A stretch of DNA of 64,000 nucleotides. Origin: JAWKTV01 sp041398905. Lineage in GTDB: Bacteria; Planctomycetota; Planctomycetia; Planctomycetales; Planctomycetaceae. Both the position numbers and the translations under genes were made by a program. Position 1 is the first letter of the stretch. Every line of letters starts with the position of its first letter. The stretch lies in the NCBI GenBank assembly GCA_041398905.1, contig JAWKTV010000021.1:1-64000 (forward strand), written 5' to 3'. The notes under the pieces were generated by a model. The model was given only the letters and a program-made list of their open reading frames with translations. It did not search any database and was not told the DNA's origin. Of the stretch, positions 48,095-58,042 are shown in pieces.

Positions 48095-51000
48095 GTGCCA
48101 CGTCGCGACGACCTCCACAAGATTCTGATCATCGGTTCCGGTCCCATCGTCATTGGGCAAGCCTGCGAATTCGATTACTCCGGCACCCAGGCCTGCAAGG
48201 CCTTGCGTAGCGAGGGCTACGAGGTCGTGCTGGTCAACTCGAATCCCGCGACCATCATGACCGATCCGCAGACGGCGGACCGGACCTACATCGAGCCGAT
48301 CAACTGGCAGTACGTCGCCAAAATCATCGAGAAGGAACGCCCCGATGCGTTGCTGCCGACGCTCGGCGGCCAGACCGGCCTCAACACCGCGATGGACCTG
48401 CATCGCCGTGGCATCCTCGATCAGCTTGGCGTGGAAATGATTGGGGCGAAGGCCGATGTCATCGCCAAGGCCGAAGGCCGCGAGTCCTTCAAGGAGGCGA
48501 TGGTCAAAATTGGCCTCGATGTGCCGCAGTCGCAGGTCGTCCACAACATGGTGGAGGCCCGCGAGGTGATGAACCGCATCGGCCTGCCCATCATCATCCG
48601 CCCCAGCTACACGCTCGGCGGCCAGGGTGGCGGCGTCGCCTACAACCGCGACGAATTCGAAGAGAAGGTCCGTTACGGCCTCAAACTCTCGCCGGTCAAC
48701 GAAGTGCTGCTCGAAGAGTCGATTCTCGGCTGGAAAGAGTACGAGATGGAGGTGATGCGCGACGTCGCTGACAACGTCGTGATCATTTGCGCCATCGAGA
48801 ACTTCGATCCGATGGGCGTCCACACCGGCGATTCGATCACCGTCGCCCCGGCCCAAACCCTCACCGACAAGGAGTATCAGCGGATGCGCGACGCCACCAT
48901 CGCGTGCATGCGCGAAATCGGCGTCGAAACGGGTGGCTCGAACGTGCAGTTCGCGGTGAACCCGAAGACCGGACGCATGACCATCATCGAGATGAATCCG
49001 CGCGTGAGCCGGTCATCCGCGCTCGCCTCCAAGGCGACCGGTTTCCCCATCGCGAAGATCGCCGCGAAGCTCGCCGTCGGCTACCGCCTTGACGAGATCC
49101 CCAACGATATCACCCGCGAAACGCTCGCCTGCTTCGAGCCGACGATCGACTACGTCGTCACCAAGGTTCCGCGATGGACCTTCGAGAAGTTCCCCGACGC
49201 CGACCCGACGCTGACCGTGCAGATGAAGTCCGTCGGCGAAACAATGGCGATCGGACGGACCTTCAAGGAATCGCTGCAGAAGGCGCTCCGCGGGCTGGAG
49301 ATCGGTCATTTCGGCCTGGGCGGCGGCAGCAAGGACCTGTGGGGAACACCCAAGCAGCCTCCGATCGAAACCATTCGCGGAAAGCTCGCCACCGCCAACG
49401 CCGAACGTATCTTCTATCTGCGTTACGCGCTCAAGGCGGGCATGTCCGTCGAAGAAATTCAGGGGCTCACCGCGATCGACCCGTGGTTCCTCCGGGCCAT
49501 TCGGGACATCGTCGCCCTTGAAGACGAGCTGCGCCAACACGAGCGACTCGCCGACGTGCCCGACGAACTGCTGCGTCGCGCCAAACGGGCCGGCTTCTCC
49601 GACCGTCAGCTTGGCGGCTGGTGGCAGGCAACCGAGATGGACGTCCGCAACCACCGCAAATCGCGGGGGATCGTCGCCACTTTCAAGCAGGTCGACACCT
49701 GTGCCGCCGAGTTCGAGGTCTACACGCCCTACTACTACTCGACCTACGAGAGCGAGGACGAGACCCCCTCGCGCAAGTCGCTGAAACAGGCTGAGATTGT
49801 CGACGGCGGTAACGGGAATCCCATCAACGTGAGTCAACTGCCCGCAGTGCTTGAGTCGACGACACTGCCACAAAGGCGGGTGATGATCCTCGGCGGCGGT
49901 CCCAACCGCATCGGCCAGGGGATCGAGTTCGACTACTGCTGCTGCCACGCCTCGTTCGCCATGCAGGACCTCGGCATCGAGAGCATCATGGTCAACTCGA
50001 ACCCCGAGACCGTCTCGACCGACTACGACACCTCCGACCTGCTGTTCTTCGAGCCGCTGACGACCGAGGACGTACTCAACATCTGTGACCGCATGCAGCC
50101 CGACGGGGTCATCGTCCAGTTCGGCGGGCAGACGCCGCTGAACCTCGCCAAAGGACTCGAAGCCGCTGGCGTGCCGATCATCGGAACCAGTCCCGAAATG
50201 ATCGACGCCGCCGAGAACCGCGAGCGGTTCCAGGCGATCCTCAACGACCTCGATCTCCGGCAGCCTCCCAACGGCCTGGCGACGCATGCCGAAGGGGCAC
50301 GCCTGCAGGCGGCGCGGATCGGTTACCCGGTGCTCGTGCGACCCAGCTACGTCCTCGGCGGACGGGCGATGCAGATCTGCTACGACGAGTCGGAACTCGA
50401 CCGCTACATGGACGAGGCCGTCGACGCCTCACCCGATCACCCGGTGCTGATCGACAAGTTCCTGCAGGATGCCATCGAAGTTGACGTCGACGCCGTCTCG
50501 GATGGCGAAACGACGCTCGTCGGCGGAGTGATGGAGCATATCGAGGAAGCGGGCGTCCACAGCGGCGACTCCGCCTGTGCACTCCCTCCCTCTCGCTCCC
50601 GCGGCACGTCATCGACGAAATCAAGGACGCCACCTACTCCCTCGCCAAAGCCCTGCAGGTGCGAGGTCTGATGAACATCCAGTACGCGGTGACCCGGCGG
50701 TCGCCAGGCTCCGCCGACGCGGCTCCCGGACAGCAGGCCGATCCAGACTACACCGTCTACATCCTTGAAGTGAACCCGCGCGCCTCGCGAACGTCGCCGT
50801 TCGTCTCGAAGGCGACCGGCCTGTCGCTGGCCCGCATGGCGGCGAAGATCGCCGCCGGCGTCTCGCTGAGGGAGCAAGGGATCACGCAGGAAGTCTGGCC
50901 GAACTACACCTCCGTCAAGGAGAGCGTCTTCCGTTCCAGCGATTCGCCGGGGTCGACATCATCCTCGGCCCGGAGATGCGCTCGACCGGCGAAGTTATGG

Positions 51001-51477
51001 GGATCAGCGAGCATTTCGAGGCCGCGTTCGCCAAGAGTCAGATCGCCGCGGGCATCGACTTCCCCGGGAAGGCCGCGTCTTCATCAGCATGCATGGCGAC
51101 CACAAGCAGGCGATGATCGAGCCGCGCGCCGGCTGCAGAAGCTTGGCTTCAAACTGTTGTCCACCTCCGGAACCGCTGAGGTTCTGCAGGCGGCCGGACT
51201 CGAAGTTGAAAACGTCCGCAAGGTACAGGAAGGCCGCCCGAACCTGCTCGACTTCATGGCCAACGGAGATGTGCAGTTCATCTTCAACACCCCCAGTGGC
51301 AAGGGTAGCCGAACTGATGAAGGCCGCATTCGTGCCGCTGCTGTGTCGTACGGCGTGCCGTGCGTCACGACCCTGCCCGGCTGCTTCGCGATGGTGAAGG
51401 CCATCGAGTACCTGCAGTCGCACCCGCAACCCGAGGTGCGTTCCATCCAGGAGTGGATCGCCAGCACGAAGCAGTAG
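48095..51477 (+). CDS. carB: Carbamoyl-phosphate synthase large subunit (four frameshifts)
   Basis: CarB, about 1,128 residues, makes carbamoyl phosphate for pyrimidines and arginine. A GTG start (48095) gives MPRRDDLHKILIIGSGPIVI, then two ATP-grasp halves (RPSYTLGGQGGGVAYN and VRPSYVLGGRAMQICYD) and the MGS-like allosteric tail (LGFKLLSTSGTAEVLQAAGL). Four single-base losses break it near 50590, 50936, 51068 and 51124. Each is one C missing from a C run; for example TTCCGTTCC stands for TTCCCGTTCC in SVFPFQRF. Restoring them gives the expected protein. A terminator follows at 51514. carA is not in the window. Confidence 0.95.
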
Positions 51478-51513
51478 CTCGCTTGCGGTCGGTAACTTTG
51501 GCAGCACCTCCCA

Positions 51514-51547
51514 ATGCCGCGTCTCTCAAAACTGAGAGACGCGGCAT
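51514..51547 (+). terminator. Terminator of carB
   Basis: A perfect 15-bp stem ATGCCGCGTCTCTCA / TGAGAGACGCGGCAT with an AAAC loop, 37 bases after the carB stop. No T-run follows. Confidence 0.65.
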
Positions 51548-51922
51548 CATGCGGACAGCGCGTCCCCCCGCTCCTCAGACAGCGCCAACGACTCAGTCCA
51601 CTGTGCTCTCGCCCGCTCCAACGCATTGGTCGTGTTTGATTCCCCAACCCGGCCCGCAATGGTAGCGCAACCTGCCATGCTCAATGCGGGGGCAACACGC
51701 ATCAGCAGTCGTCAATTCTACGAGCGTTCGGGGATAACCTCTCTCGGAACTCAGCGATGCGCAGTAATCCGACGTCCGTGAGGAATATCGCGGGAAAACG
51801 CTTGCTCGACTCACAAATCGAGCGATATAAACTTTCGATGATCGCGGGCCAAAGTTTCTGTCGATCAGTTGTTTGTGCGCTCCAAAAGTCCGGTCGACGG
51901 TGAGGCAGTGGTGGTGGAATGA

Positions 51923-51965
51923 CGCAACGAAAGATTCGTTGCGGGATGAATCCTTGGATTCATCC
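51923..51965 (+). promoter_or_regulatory. Two abutting perfect hairpins
   Basis: CGCAACGAA/TTCGTTGCG (51923-51943, 3-base loop) is followed at once by GGATGAATCC/GGATTCATCC (51944-51965, 2-base loop). They end just before an ATG at 51974. They may be a leader-RNA structure or protein-binding site for the gene that follows. Confidence 0.5.
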
Positions 51966-52033
51966 ATCCGCACATGATGGCTTCGCTGTACGCGGTAGGT
52001 CGGGGCGACGCAGTACCTACGGGACGCGTCCGA

Positions 52034-52519
52034 ATGAGCAGTGTGTCTCAAGCACTCCGGCAACTTGCGATGGGTTCAGTCCGCCCTAGGGATTGCACTC
52101 TTAGTTTGTGGGACATCGCTCGCGCCCACGCGGATGAGCACCGCTGGCTGCTCAGCCAGGAACGCGGCTACGACGTGGGCGGCGACGCTTACCGCGACTG
52201 GTGTGTGAAGTATTGGCGACGCTTTTGTCGCTGGCGGTACGTCGAACATCTCCTTGGTCTGTGCCGTTACCAGGAGTTCAATGCGGAACTCCACGGCCGA
52301 CTCAAGACGCGAGAAACCCTGGAGTCCGACATCGTCCTCGGCTTTGTCCTCGACCAGTTCCTGTACGCCGAACGTGAGAATCTCGAACTGTTCGTCTTCG
52401 CGCCGGAAACCTATCCCCGCAACCGGCTGCTGGAAGCAACGATCCTGCTGAACGTCAACGACGCTCGCGTTGACCTCCCCGAATGGGGCCGCCTGTCGAT
52501 GACTACCCACTGTGCCTGA
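52034..52519 (+). CDS. Hypothetical protein
   Basis: About 161 residues from the ATG at 52034. The frame is open from 51974, and the ATG at 52070 is also possible. The sequence is rich in Arg and Trp and looks alpha-helical: LWDIARAHADEHRWLLSQER, WCVKYWRRFCRWRYVEHLLG, then ESDIVLGFVLDQFLYAEREN and LELFVFAPETYPRNRLLEAT. I do not recognise a family. There is no signal or membrane segment. Its end overlaps the possible GTG start of folP by 8 bases, so the two may be co-translated. Paired hairpins lie upstream. Confidence 0.55.
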   Translation: MSSVSQALRQLAMGSVRPRDCTLSLWDIARAHADEHRWLLSQERGYDVGGDAYRDWCVKYWRRFCRWRYVEHLLGLCRYQEFNAELHGRLKTRETLESDIVLGFVLDQFLYAERENLELFVFAPETYPRNRLLEATILLNVNDARVDLPEWGRLSMTTHCA

Positions 52520-52529
52520 CCCTGCCGGC

Positions 52530-53411
52530 ATGCCTTCCGATCAGAGCCTCACCAGCCATCACGCGCTCGCCCACGACTGGTTGCTGCCATGCGGTCGCTG
52601 GTGGCCGACGGCGATCCCGAGGCTAATGGGCATCCTCAACTGCACGCCCGACAGCTTTTCCGATGGCGGACAGTTCGCGCAGATCGACGCCGCCGTCGCT
52701 CATGGCATCGCCCTGGCCGAAGCGGGCGCGGATGTCATCGACGTCGGCGGGGAGTCGACCCGACCGGGGGCCGTGCCGGTCCCGGCGGGCGAGGAACTCG
52801 GGCGCGTCATCCCGGTCATCGAGCGACTCGTCGAACGGGTCACGGTGCCCATCTCGATCGACACCACTAAAGGGCTGGTCGCGCGTTCGGCGCTCGACTG
52901 CGGTGCGACGATCGTCAACGACATCTCCGCGGGCGCAATCGACCCCGACCTGATTGCCGCGACCGCCGAGTCGAACTGCGGCGTCATCCTGATGCACATG
53001 CAGGGCACGCCGCAGACGATGCAGCGGGAACCGCGATACAACGACGTGGTGACCGAGGTGCGGGACCACCTGGCCGAACGCATCCTCGCCTTCGAGGCGG
53101 CTGGGGTCGATCGAGCGCGAATCATGCTCGATCCAGGGATTGGGTTTGGGAAGACCGCCGCCCACAATGTCGAGCTGTTAACAAGCATCGCCGCGCTGCG
53201 GCAACTCGGCCGACCGGTCCTCATCGGCCATTCCCGAAAGCGATTTCTCTATCACCTGCTCGGTCGCGAGACCGACGAACGGCTCGCAGGGACCATCGGG
53301 AGTTCCATCGCCCTGGCCGCGCAGGGAGTCGACATGCTCCGAGTGCATGACGTCGCCGCCGTCCGCGACGCCCTGCGTGCCTGGCGAGCACTGAGCAGCG
53401 TCCAACCCTAA
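52530..53411 (+). CDS. folP: Dihydropteroate synthase
   Basis: A 293-residue TIM-barrel enzyme that joins p-aminobenzoate to hydroxymethyl-dihydropterin diphosphate in folate synthesis. Signatures are LMGILNCTPDSFSDGG, VIDVGGESTRPGA, ISIDTTKGLVA, MLDPGIGFGKT and LIGHSRKRFLYHLLG. I use the ATG at 52530; a GTG at 52512, overlapping the upstream gene, would add six residues. The last barrel segment (DMLRVHDVAAVRDALRAW) is complete and the frame intact. Confidence 0.95.
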   Translation: MPSDQSLTSHHALAHDWLLPCGRWWPTAIPRLMGILNCTPDSFSDGGQFAQIDAAVAHGIALAEAGADVIDVGGESTRPGAVPVPAGEELGRVIPVIERLVERVTVPISIDTTKGLVARSALDCGATIVNDISAGAIDPDLIAATAESNCGVILMHMQGTPQTMQREPRYNDVVTEVRDHLAERILAFEAAGVDRARIMLDPGIGFGKTAAHNVELLTSIAALRQLGRPVLIGHSRKRFLYHLLGRETDERLAGTIGSSIALAAQGVDMLRVHDVAAVRDALRAWRALSSVQP

Positions 53412-53695
53412 GCCGGAATCCTCCAGCCGGCTCGCGACCCGGCACTGACGACTTCGCCGCGTCCGCCAACCTTGCACCCGAAACGCGCGCAGATCCTCGT
53501 CAGATCAGCCCCAGATGGTCTTTGGGGAGAAACGCACCGCAAGGCAGGGCGCGTTCCGCAGCCCGACTGGGACGCTACCGGGAATGCCGTCGCGGCGCTC
53601 CCTGACCAGAGGAAGCCTTCGGCTCGTTGGGGCAGCGATACCGTCGGCGATCGTGACGTTGCAGCCGTCGTGGCCCCGTTGATCCCTGCGCCAAT

Positions 53696-53734
53696 AAAAA
53701 AAAGAGCGTCACGGCGTTAGTCGCCATGACGCTC
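53696..53734 (-). terminator. Rho-independent terminator of tig
   Basis: On the minus strand GAGCGTCATGGCG pairs with CGCCGTGACGCTC (one G-U) across a 5-base loop. Eight T follow (53696-53703 as A on the plus strand). It sits 40 bases past the tig stop. The 53412-53695 stretch beyond it has no convincing gene. Confidence 0.88.
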
Positions 53735-53774
53735 CACTTGCATTCAATGTCGCGGACCGTCACGGTCCGCCCAC

Positions 53775-55265
53775 CTACGCTTCCTCCGCCTCTTCATCGT
53801 CGGCGTCGTCATATTCGACGGCGGTGTCGGCGATGCCCGAGGTCAGCGAGCGGTCGATCGCTTCGACGTTCTGCTCCATGAACGGCGGCAGTTCGATGTC
53901 CTTGAACTTCGCGTTCGCGAGGATCACGTCCACCGCCTTCCGTTCGCGAATCTGCGCCTCGAGGTTCTCGATCATGCCCGACTTGATCAGCCGCGACCGC
54001 ACGCGCCGCGGGTTCTCACCCGACTGCATCGCCATCATCATGATCTCGGTTTCAACGTCCGCACCGGTGACGTCGACATTCTCCTCCTCCGCGACGCGAT
54101 CGAGGATGAAGTGCTGCTTCAGGTTCTGTCGCGTGGTCGTCAGCGAGTTCTGTCGCAGTTCACCTTCACGAGCACGAATCTCACTCGTCGAGAATCCGGC
54201 CTGCTGCATCTCCAGCTTCTCGCGCCGCATCGCGTTTTCCACCTGCTTACGCAAAAGCTCCTCGGGCAGGTCCCAATCGGCCGAAGCCGTGATCTTTTCG
54301 AGCACCTGCTCACGCACCGCACGTCGCTGGGCGTACTGCACCTGACGCTCCAGCATGCTGCGGAACTGCGATTTCAAGTCAGCTTCCGACGAGGCACCGA
54401 TCCGCTCAAAGAACGCTTCGTCAAGGGCCGGCAGCTCTGGACGCTTCACGTCCAGAACGGTGAACTTCACGCTGACCTGCTCACCGCGAAGCTCCAGTTC
54501 GTCGGCTTCCTGCGAGACCGTCACGGTCGCTTCCCGGACATCATCCGCCGCGGCACCGACCATCAACTTGTCGAAGCCCTCGAACTCGGCGTCGTAGAAC
54601 CGCAGCGTCGGACGAATCCGCACGCTCAGTTCGCCCAGCTTCTGGACCACGCGGTCGCCGTGAGTCACCTCGACGTCCGCAACCACAAGATCACCAGCCT
54701 TCGCAGGCTCGTCGACCGGAACCAGATGCGAGTACTGTTCAAGGAAGCCGTCGGTGTAGGCGTCGATATCCGCGTCGGTGATCTCGCGAGTCGGTCGCTC
54801 GATCTCCAGACCCTTGTATTCCGGCAGATCAAACGTCGGACGAACTTCCACATCGAACTGGTACGTGAAATCGCCTTCGTCTGGAAGCTCGATCCCCTCG
54901 ACGTCGATGTTCGGCTCGTTGATCGGCTCGATGTTGTCCGCCTCACCCAACTGGGCCAGGCTCGCCATCAACAGCTCCTGCTTGACCTTCTCGGCCAGCT
55001 CCTTGCGATAGCGTTTCCGCACCAGCGCGTCCGGAACGTGGCCGGGTCGGAAGCCGGGCACCGCGGCGGAGTCCACGAACTCCTGCACCTGGTCGTCCAT
55101 GACCCGGTCGACGTCCGCACGTAGAACCGTGATCTTTACGTGCTTGCGGCACGGCCCGGCGTCCTCGATGTCGATCTTCAGATCCAGCTTCTCGACCGCA
55201 GTTGCGTCGCCACCTTCGGCGATCTGATCTTCGTCGACAGTCGGAGCGTCTGTGTTGTCAGCCAC
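53775..55265 (-). CDS. tig: Trigger factor (ribosome-associated chaperone)
   Basis: A 496-residue trigger factor that shields nascent chains at the ribosome exit and may act as a prolyl isomerase. I use a GTG at 55265 (VADNTDAPTVDED), which has an AAGGA site 9 bases upstream; the ATG at 55352 would add 29 unlikely residues. The ribosome-binding loop reads PGFRPGHVPDALVRKRY (family GFRxGxxP). The FKBP-like middle domain and the long helical C-terminal domain (LPEELLRKQVENAMRREKLE) follow. The C-terminus is acidic. The usual neighbours clpP and clpX are absent from the window. Confidence 0.93.
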   Translation of the reverse strand: MADNTDAPTVDEDQIAEGGDATAVEKLDLKIDIEDAGPCRKHVKITVLRADVDRVMDDQVQEFVDSAAVPGFRPGHVPDALVRKRYRKELAEKVKQELLMASLAQLGEADNIEPINEPNIDVEGIELPDEGDFTYQFDVEVRPTFDLPEYKGLEIERPTREITDADIDAYTDGFLEQYSHLVPVDEPAKAGDLVVADVEVTHGDRVVQKLGELSVRIRPTLRFYDAEFEGFDKLMVGAAADDVREATVTVSQEADELELRGEQVSVKFTVLDVKRPELPALDEAFFERIGASSEADLKSQFRSMLERQVQYAQRRAVREQVLEKITASADWDLPEELLRKQVENAMRREKLEMQQAGFSTSEIRAREGELRQNSLTTTRQNLKQHFILDRVAEEENVDVTGADVETEIMMMAMQSGENPRRVRSRLIKSGMIENLEAQIRERKAVDVILANAKFKDIELPPFMEQNVEAIDRSLTSGIADTAVEYDDADDEEAEEA

Positions 55266-55464
55266 GGTAGTCCAGTCCTTGTTGAAGTATCCGCCGAAAC
55301 CGGCGTGCTCGTTCGCTCTTGTGGGTACAGTCCTGATCGCCCTTGCGGACAACTTCCCCGGCTGCGGGCACGCCTGCCCCTCGAATCGTAAGCCAGTCCG
55401 GGGCCGACCTTCAAGGCTCCAGTGCCCGACAGGTCACACGGCTCCCAAAACGAGCACCCGATAC

Positions 55465-55502
55465 AAAAAACGGCGAGTCCCCCGATGGCCGGGAACTCGC
55501 CG
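55465..55502 (-). terminator. Terminator downstream of tRNA-Gly
   Basis: On the minus strand CGGCGAGT pairs with ACTCGCCG around a 16-base loop that can itself pair in part. TTTTTT follows (55465-55470). It lies 14 bases beyond the tRNA 3' end. Confidence 0.75.
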
Positions 55503-55516
55503 CTGAAATCATAGAA

Positions 55517-55589
55517 AGCGGGTGAAGGGACTTGAACCCTCGACCTCCACGATGGCAACGTGGCGCTCTGCCAATTGAGCTACACCCGC
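55517..55589 (-). tRNA. tRNA-Gly (anticodon GCC)
   Basis: A cloverleaf on the minus strand: acceptor GCGGGTG/CACCCGC, D-arm GCTC...GAGC, anticodon stem CCACG/CGTGG with loop TTGCCAT (anticodon GCC, reads GGC), T-arm GAGGG-TTCAAGT-CCCTT, and discriminator U. CCA is not encoded. Confidence 0.95.
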
Positions 55590-55626
55590 GTCTTTCCGTG
55601 TACCGCAGTCGCGGCACGCACGACAG

Positions 55627-55654
55627 ATTATGGACAACACGCCGTAAGCGTCAA
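55627..55654 (-). promoter_or_regulatory. Sigma-70-type promoter of tRNA-Gly
   Basis: Minus strand -35 TTGACG (55654-55649), a 16-base spacer, and -10 CATAAT (55632-55627). It is placed about 38 bases upstream of the mature tRNA 5' end. The rest of 55590-55922 shows no gene. Confidence 0.6.
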
Positions 55655-55922
55655 GCGAACCAAGCCGAGAACTCTCTCAAATCACGAGATGCCCCCGGCT
55701 CGACCCCATTGTGGCCGCAGTTGCGACCGCCGACCCGCTGACCGCCGCTCCCCGGCTGTTGACTCGGCTCTGAGTGCAAGTCGTGTGTTTATCAGAGCTT
55801 AGCGGCCTGTTGAACGGCTTGCAGCATGGACTGCCAGTCCGCGTCGGGAGACTCGCATACCACGCAATTCCTGCGGCGAAGCCATGAACGAGATGCCAAT
55901 GACACACGTCATCCACAGACCG

Positions 55923-56933
55923 TTACGTCCCGCCCGTCCCCGCCAGCCTCCGCAGGTCCGGTGTCAGACGGTCGAGTCCCGCCTCCATCGACACCGCCGG
56001 ACAAAAGCCGAAATCTCGTCGCGCCTTCTCCACACTGTAGTAATGTGACTCCGCCAATTGCTTCGCGACGAATCGTGTCATCGGTGGCTCCCGATGCAAT
56101 CCCAGCACCGTGTAGGCCCCTTCCAGGAGCGCCCCCAGCTTGTAGGCCGCCACGGCACTGATCGCCTTGCGAACGGGCCCGAGCCCCGCCCGCGACAGCA
56201 CATCATCAATCCAGGGCCACAGCGGCACGGGCTCCGGCTCGTTGATGAAGTACGCCTGCCCCGCGACGGGCGAGCCGGGCACCAGTGCGTCACAGGCTTG
56301 CAAATGCCCCGTCGCGGCGTTCTCCACATAGGTGATCGAGACCAGGTTTTTTCCATCGCCGACACGTCGCAGCCGGCCCGACTTCGCACGCTGAATCAGT
56401 CGGGGGATCAAATGGTTGTCCCGCGGTCCCCAGATGAGATGCGGCCGCAGAGCGCAGGTTAGCAGGCCGTTCCGTCCGTTCGCCGCCAGCACAGCCCGTT
56501 CCGCCATCGCCTTCGACTTCGGGTAATGGCACAGGTACTCGCCGGGGTACGGCAGCGATTCATTGGCGTTCTCGTGCGGCCGGCCATCGTAAATGACGCT
56601 CGGCGAACTGGTGTAGATCAGCCGGCGAACACCTGATGCAACGCAGCCAGCCAGCACATGGTCCGTGCCGACAGTGTTCGTCTGATGGTACGTCTCCCAC
56701 TTCCCCCAAACACCGGGCAAGGCGGCCGTATGGAAGACAGTGTCGACTCCCGCGCAGGCCCGCGAGACGGCGGCGGCATCCGTCAGATCACCACGCACAA
56801 CCTCCACACCCAGCTCAGCGAGGTCCGGATACGCTCCCCGAGCGAATACGCGAACCTGTTCCCCCCGCGCACGCAATTGCTCAACAATGTAGCGGCCAAG
56901 AAAACCACCGCCGCCGGTTACCAGCGCAGGCAC
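55923..56933 (-). CDS. NAD(P)-dependent epimerase/dehydratase, OleD/3-beta-HSD-like
   Basis: A 336-residue extended short-chain dehydrogenase. It has the Rossmann motif LVTGGGGFLGRYIVEQLRAR, VVRGDLTDAAAVSRACAGVD, the Ser region LIYTSSPSVIYDG and the catalytic YPKSK (Y-x-x-x-K). The motif RPHLIWGPRDNHLIPRLIQR and the C-terminal PPMTRFVAKQLAESHYYSVE closely resemble OleD, the 2-alkyl-3-ketoalkanoate reductase of long-chain olefin synthesis, and 3-beta-hydroxysteroid dehydrogenases. oleA, oleB and oleC are not in the window, so the substrate is open. The frame is intact. Confidence 0.88.
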   Translation of the reverse strand: MPALVTGGGGFLGRYIVEQLRARGEQVRVFARGAYPDLAELGVEVVRGDLTDAAAVSRACAGVDTVFHTAALPGVWGKWETYHQTNTVGTDHVLAGCVASGVRRLIYTSSPSVIYDGRPHENANESLPYPGEYLCHYPKSKAMAERAVLAANGRNGLLTCALRPHLIWGPRDNHLIPRLIQRAKSGRLRRVGDGKNLVSITYVENAATGHLQACDALVPGSPVAGQAYFINEPEPVPLWPWIDDVLSRAGLGPVRKAISAVAAYKLGALLEGAYTVLGLHREPPMTRFVAKQLAESHYYSVEKARRDFGFCPAVSMEAGLDRLTPDLRRLAGTGGT

Positions 56934-57060
56934 AATCGCTTCCAGTGCAGTAGGTCAAAGGGGGGGCACTCGTCGATTCACGCGCCCCGGAATCGTCGGC
57001 GGGTAACCTAACGAATCTCCGTGACTTCCGCAGCCGCCGCGGCTCCACGAGCCAGTCGAG

Positions 57061-57858
57061 CTACTCCGCGAGCTGGTCCATCAGCCAGCGGGCCTTGTTG
57101 CTGGTGATCCCGTCGACACCCGCCGCCCGCAGTCGCCGAGCCTCCGCTGCGTCGTCGACCGTCCAGACGTAACACTTCAGGCCGGCGTCGTGAACCTGCT
57201 GCACGAACGCCGCATCGATGGGGCCTTTGTAGCTCAATCCCACGCCGTGCGCCGCCGCTCCCTGCGCCGTCGCGATGATCTCCGTCACCGATGGCGACAC
57301 AACTCCGGTTTCCTCGTTCGTCTTGAATGACGCGAGCCACTGTGTCTCCAGCTCCGGCAATTGTCGTCGCACCTCCGCGATGGTCCCCGCATTGAAGCTG
57401 ATGACCGCCAACTGACTGGCGGGCAGACGAGACTGCCGTACGGCCCGCACCAGCGCAGGCACCGACTCCGGACCGACCTTCACTTCGATCACACATCGCT
57501 TGCCAGCGGGCAACTTCGCCAGCACATCGTCCAGCAGCACCAGCCTCTGGTCGGCGAACTGCGGTCCCTTCCAACTGCCGGCATCCAGCTCGGCCAGTTC
57601 AGCGTACTGGCTCTCCTTGACCACCCGTTTGACCCCGCAGGTTCGTTCGGTGTCCTTGTCATGGATAACCACCAGCTTGTCATCGGCGGTCAGGTGAACA
57701 TCCAGTTCGACTGCGGGAACCTCCACGCTCCCACGAAAGCTCAAAGGCCGCCAGCGTGTTTTCAGCGCATCGGCCGACTCCCCACGGTGAGAGATGAACA
57801 ACGGGTCGGCGTTCGCGGCGAGTGCGAGGGTCATACAGGTACAGAAAAGTGCGTTCAT
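57061..57858 (-). CDS. Glycerophosphodiester phosphodiesterase (local compensated frameshift)
   Basis: A 265-residue exported phosphodiesterase cleaving glycerophosphodiesters to glycerol-3-phosphate. A signal peptide (MNALFCTCMTLALAANAD) precedes the active-site HRGES motif. ELDVHLTADDKLVVIHDKDT and EVKVGPESVP follow, with the C-terminal VDGITSNKARWLMDQL. Between 57720 and 57768 the frame is shifted: it reads LKTRWRPLSFRGSVE, while the neighbouring frame gives the expected ENTLAAFELSWERG. One lost C and one extra G explain this. If real, the ENT metal/substrate region would be destroyed. Confidence 0.88.
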   Translation of the reverse strand: MNALFCTCMTLALAANADPLFISHRGESADALKTRWRPLSFRGSVEVPAVELDVHLTADDKLVVIHDKDTERTCGVKRVVKESQYAELAELDAGSWKGPQFADQRLVLLDDVLAKLPAGKRCVIEVKVGPESVPALVRAVRQSRLPASQLAVISFNAGTIAEVRRQLPELETQWLASFKTNEETGVVSPSVTEIIATAQGAAAHGVGLSYKGPIDAAFVQQVHDAGLKCYVWTVDDAAEARRLRAAGVDGITSNKARWLMDQLAE

Positions 57859-58042
57859 CAGGCCGTTCCGGTGCAGTGAGGACCACGGGAGTGTAGCGGC
57901 GACAATCGCTCAGGTCGTTAAAGTGAGTGTGAACTTCCCGCGCAAACCTGTGTGCTTCGCAGGACTGCCTGGAATCAGAGGGGCAGGAGCGAATGAGCAC
58001 GATGCCCACGACGCGTCCTCCAATCGCCAGCGACAGTCCTGG

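Noticed and set aside
53472..53720. 82-residue plus-strand frame between folP and the tig terminator
   Set aside because: It has no protein-like motifs and runs into the tig terminator; probably chance.
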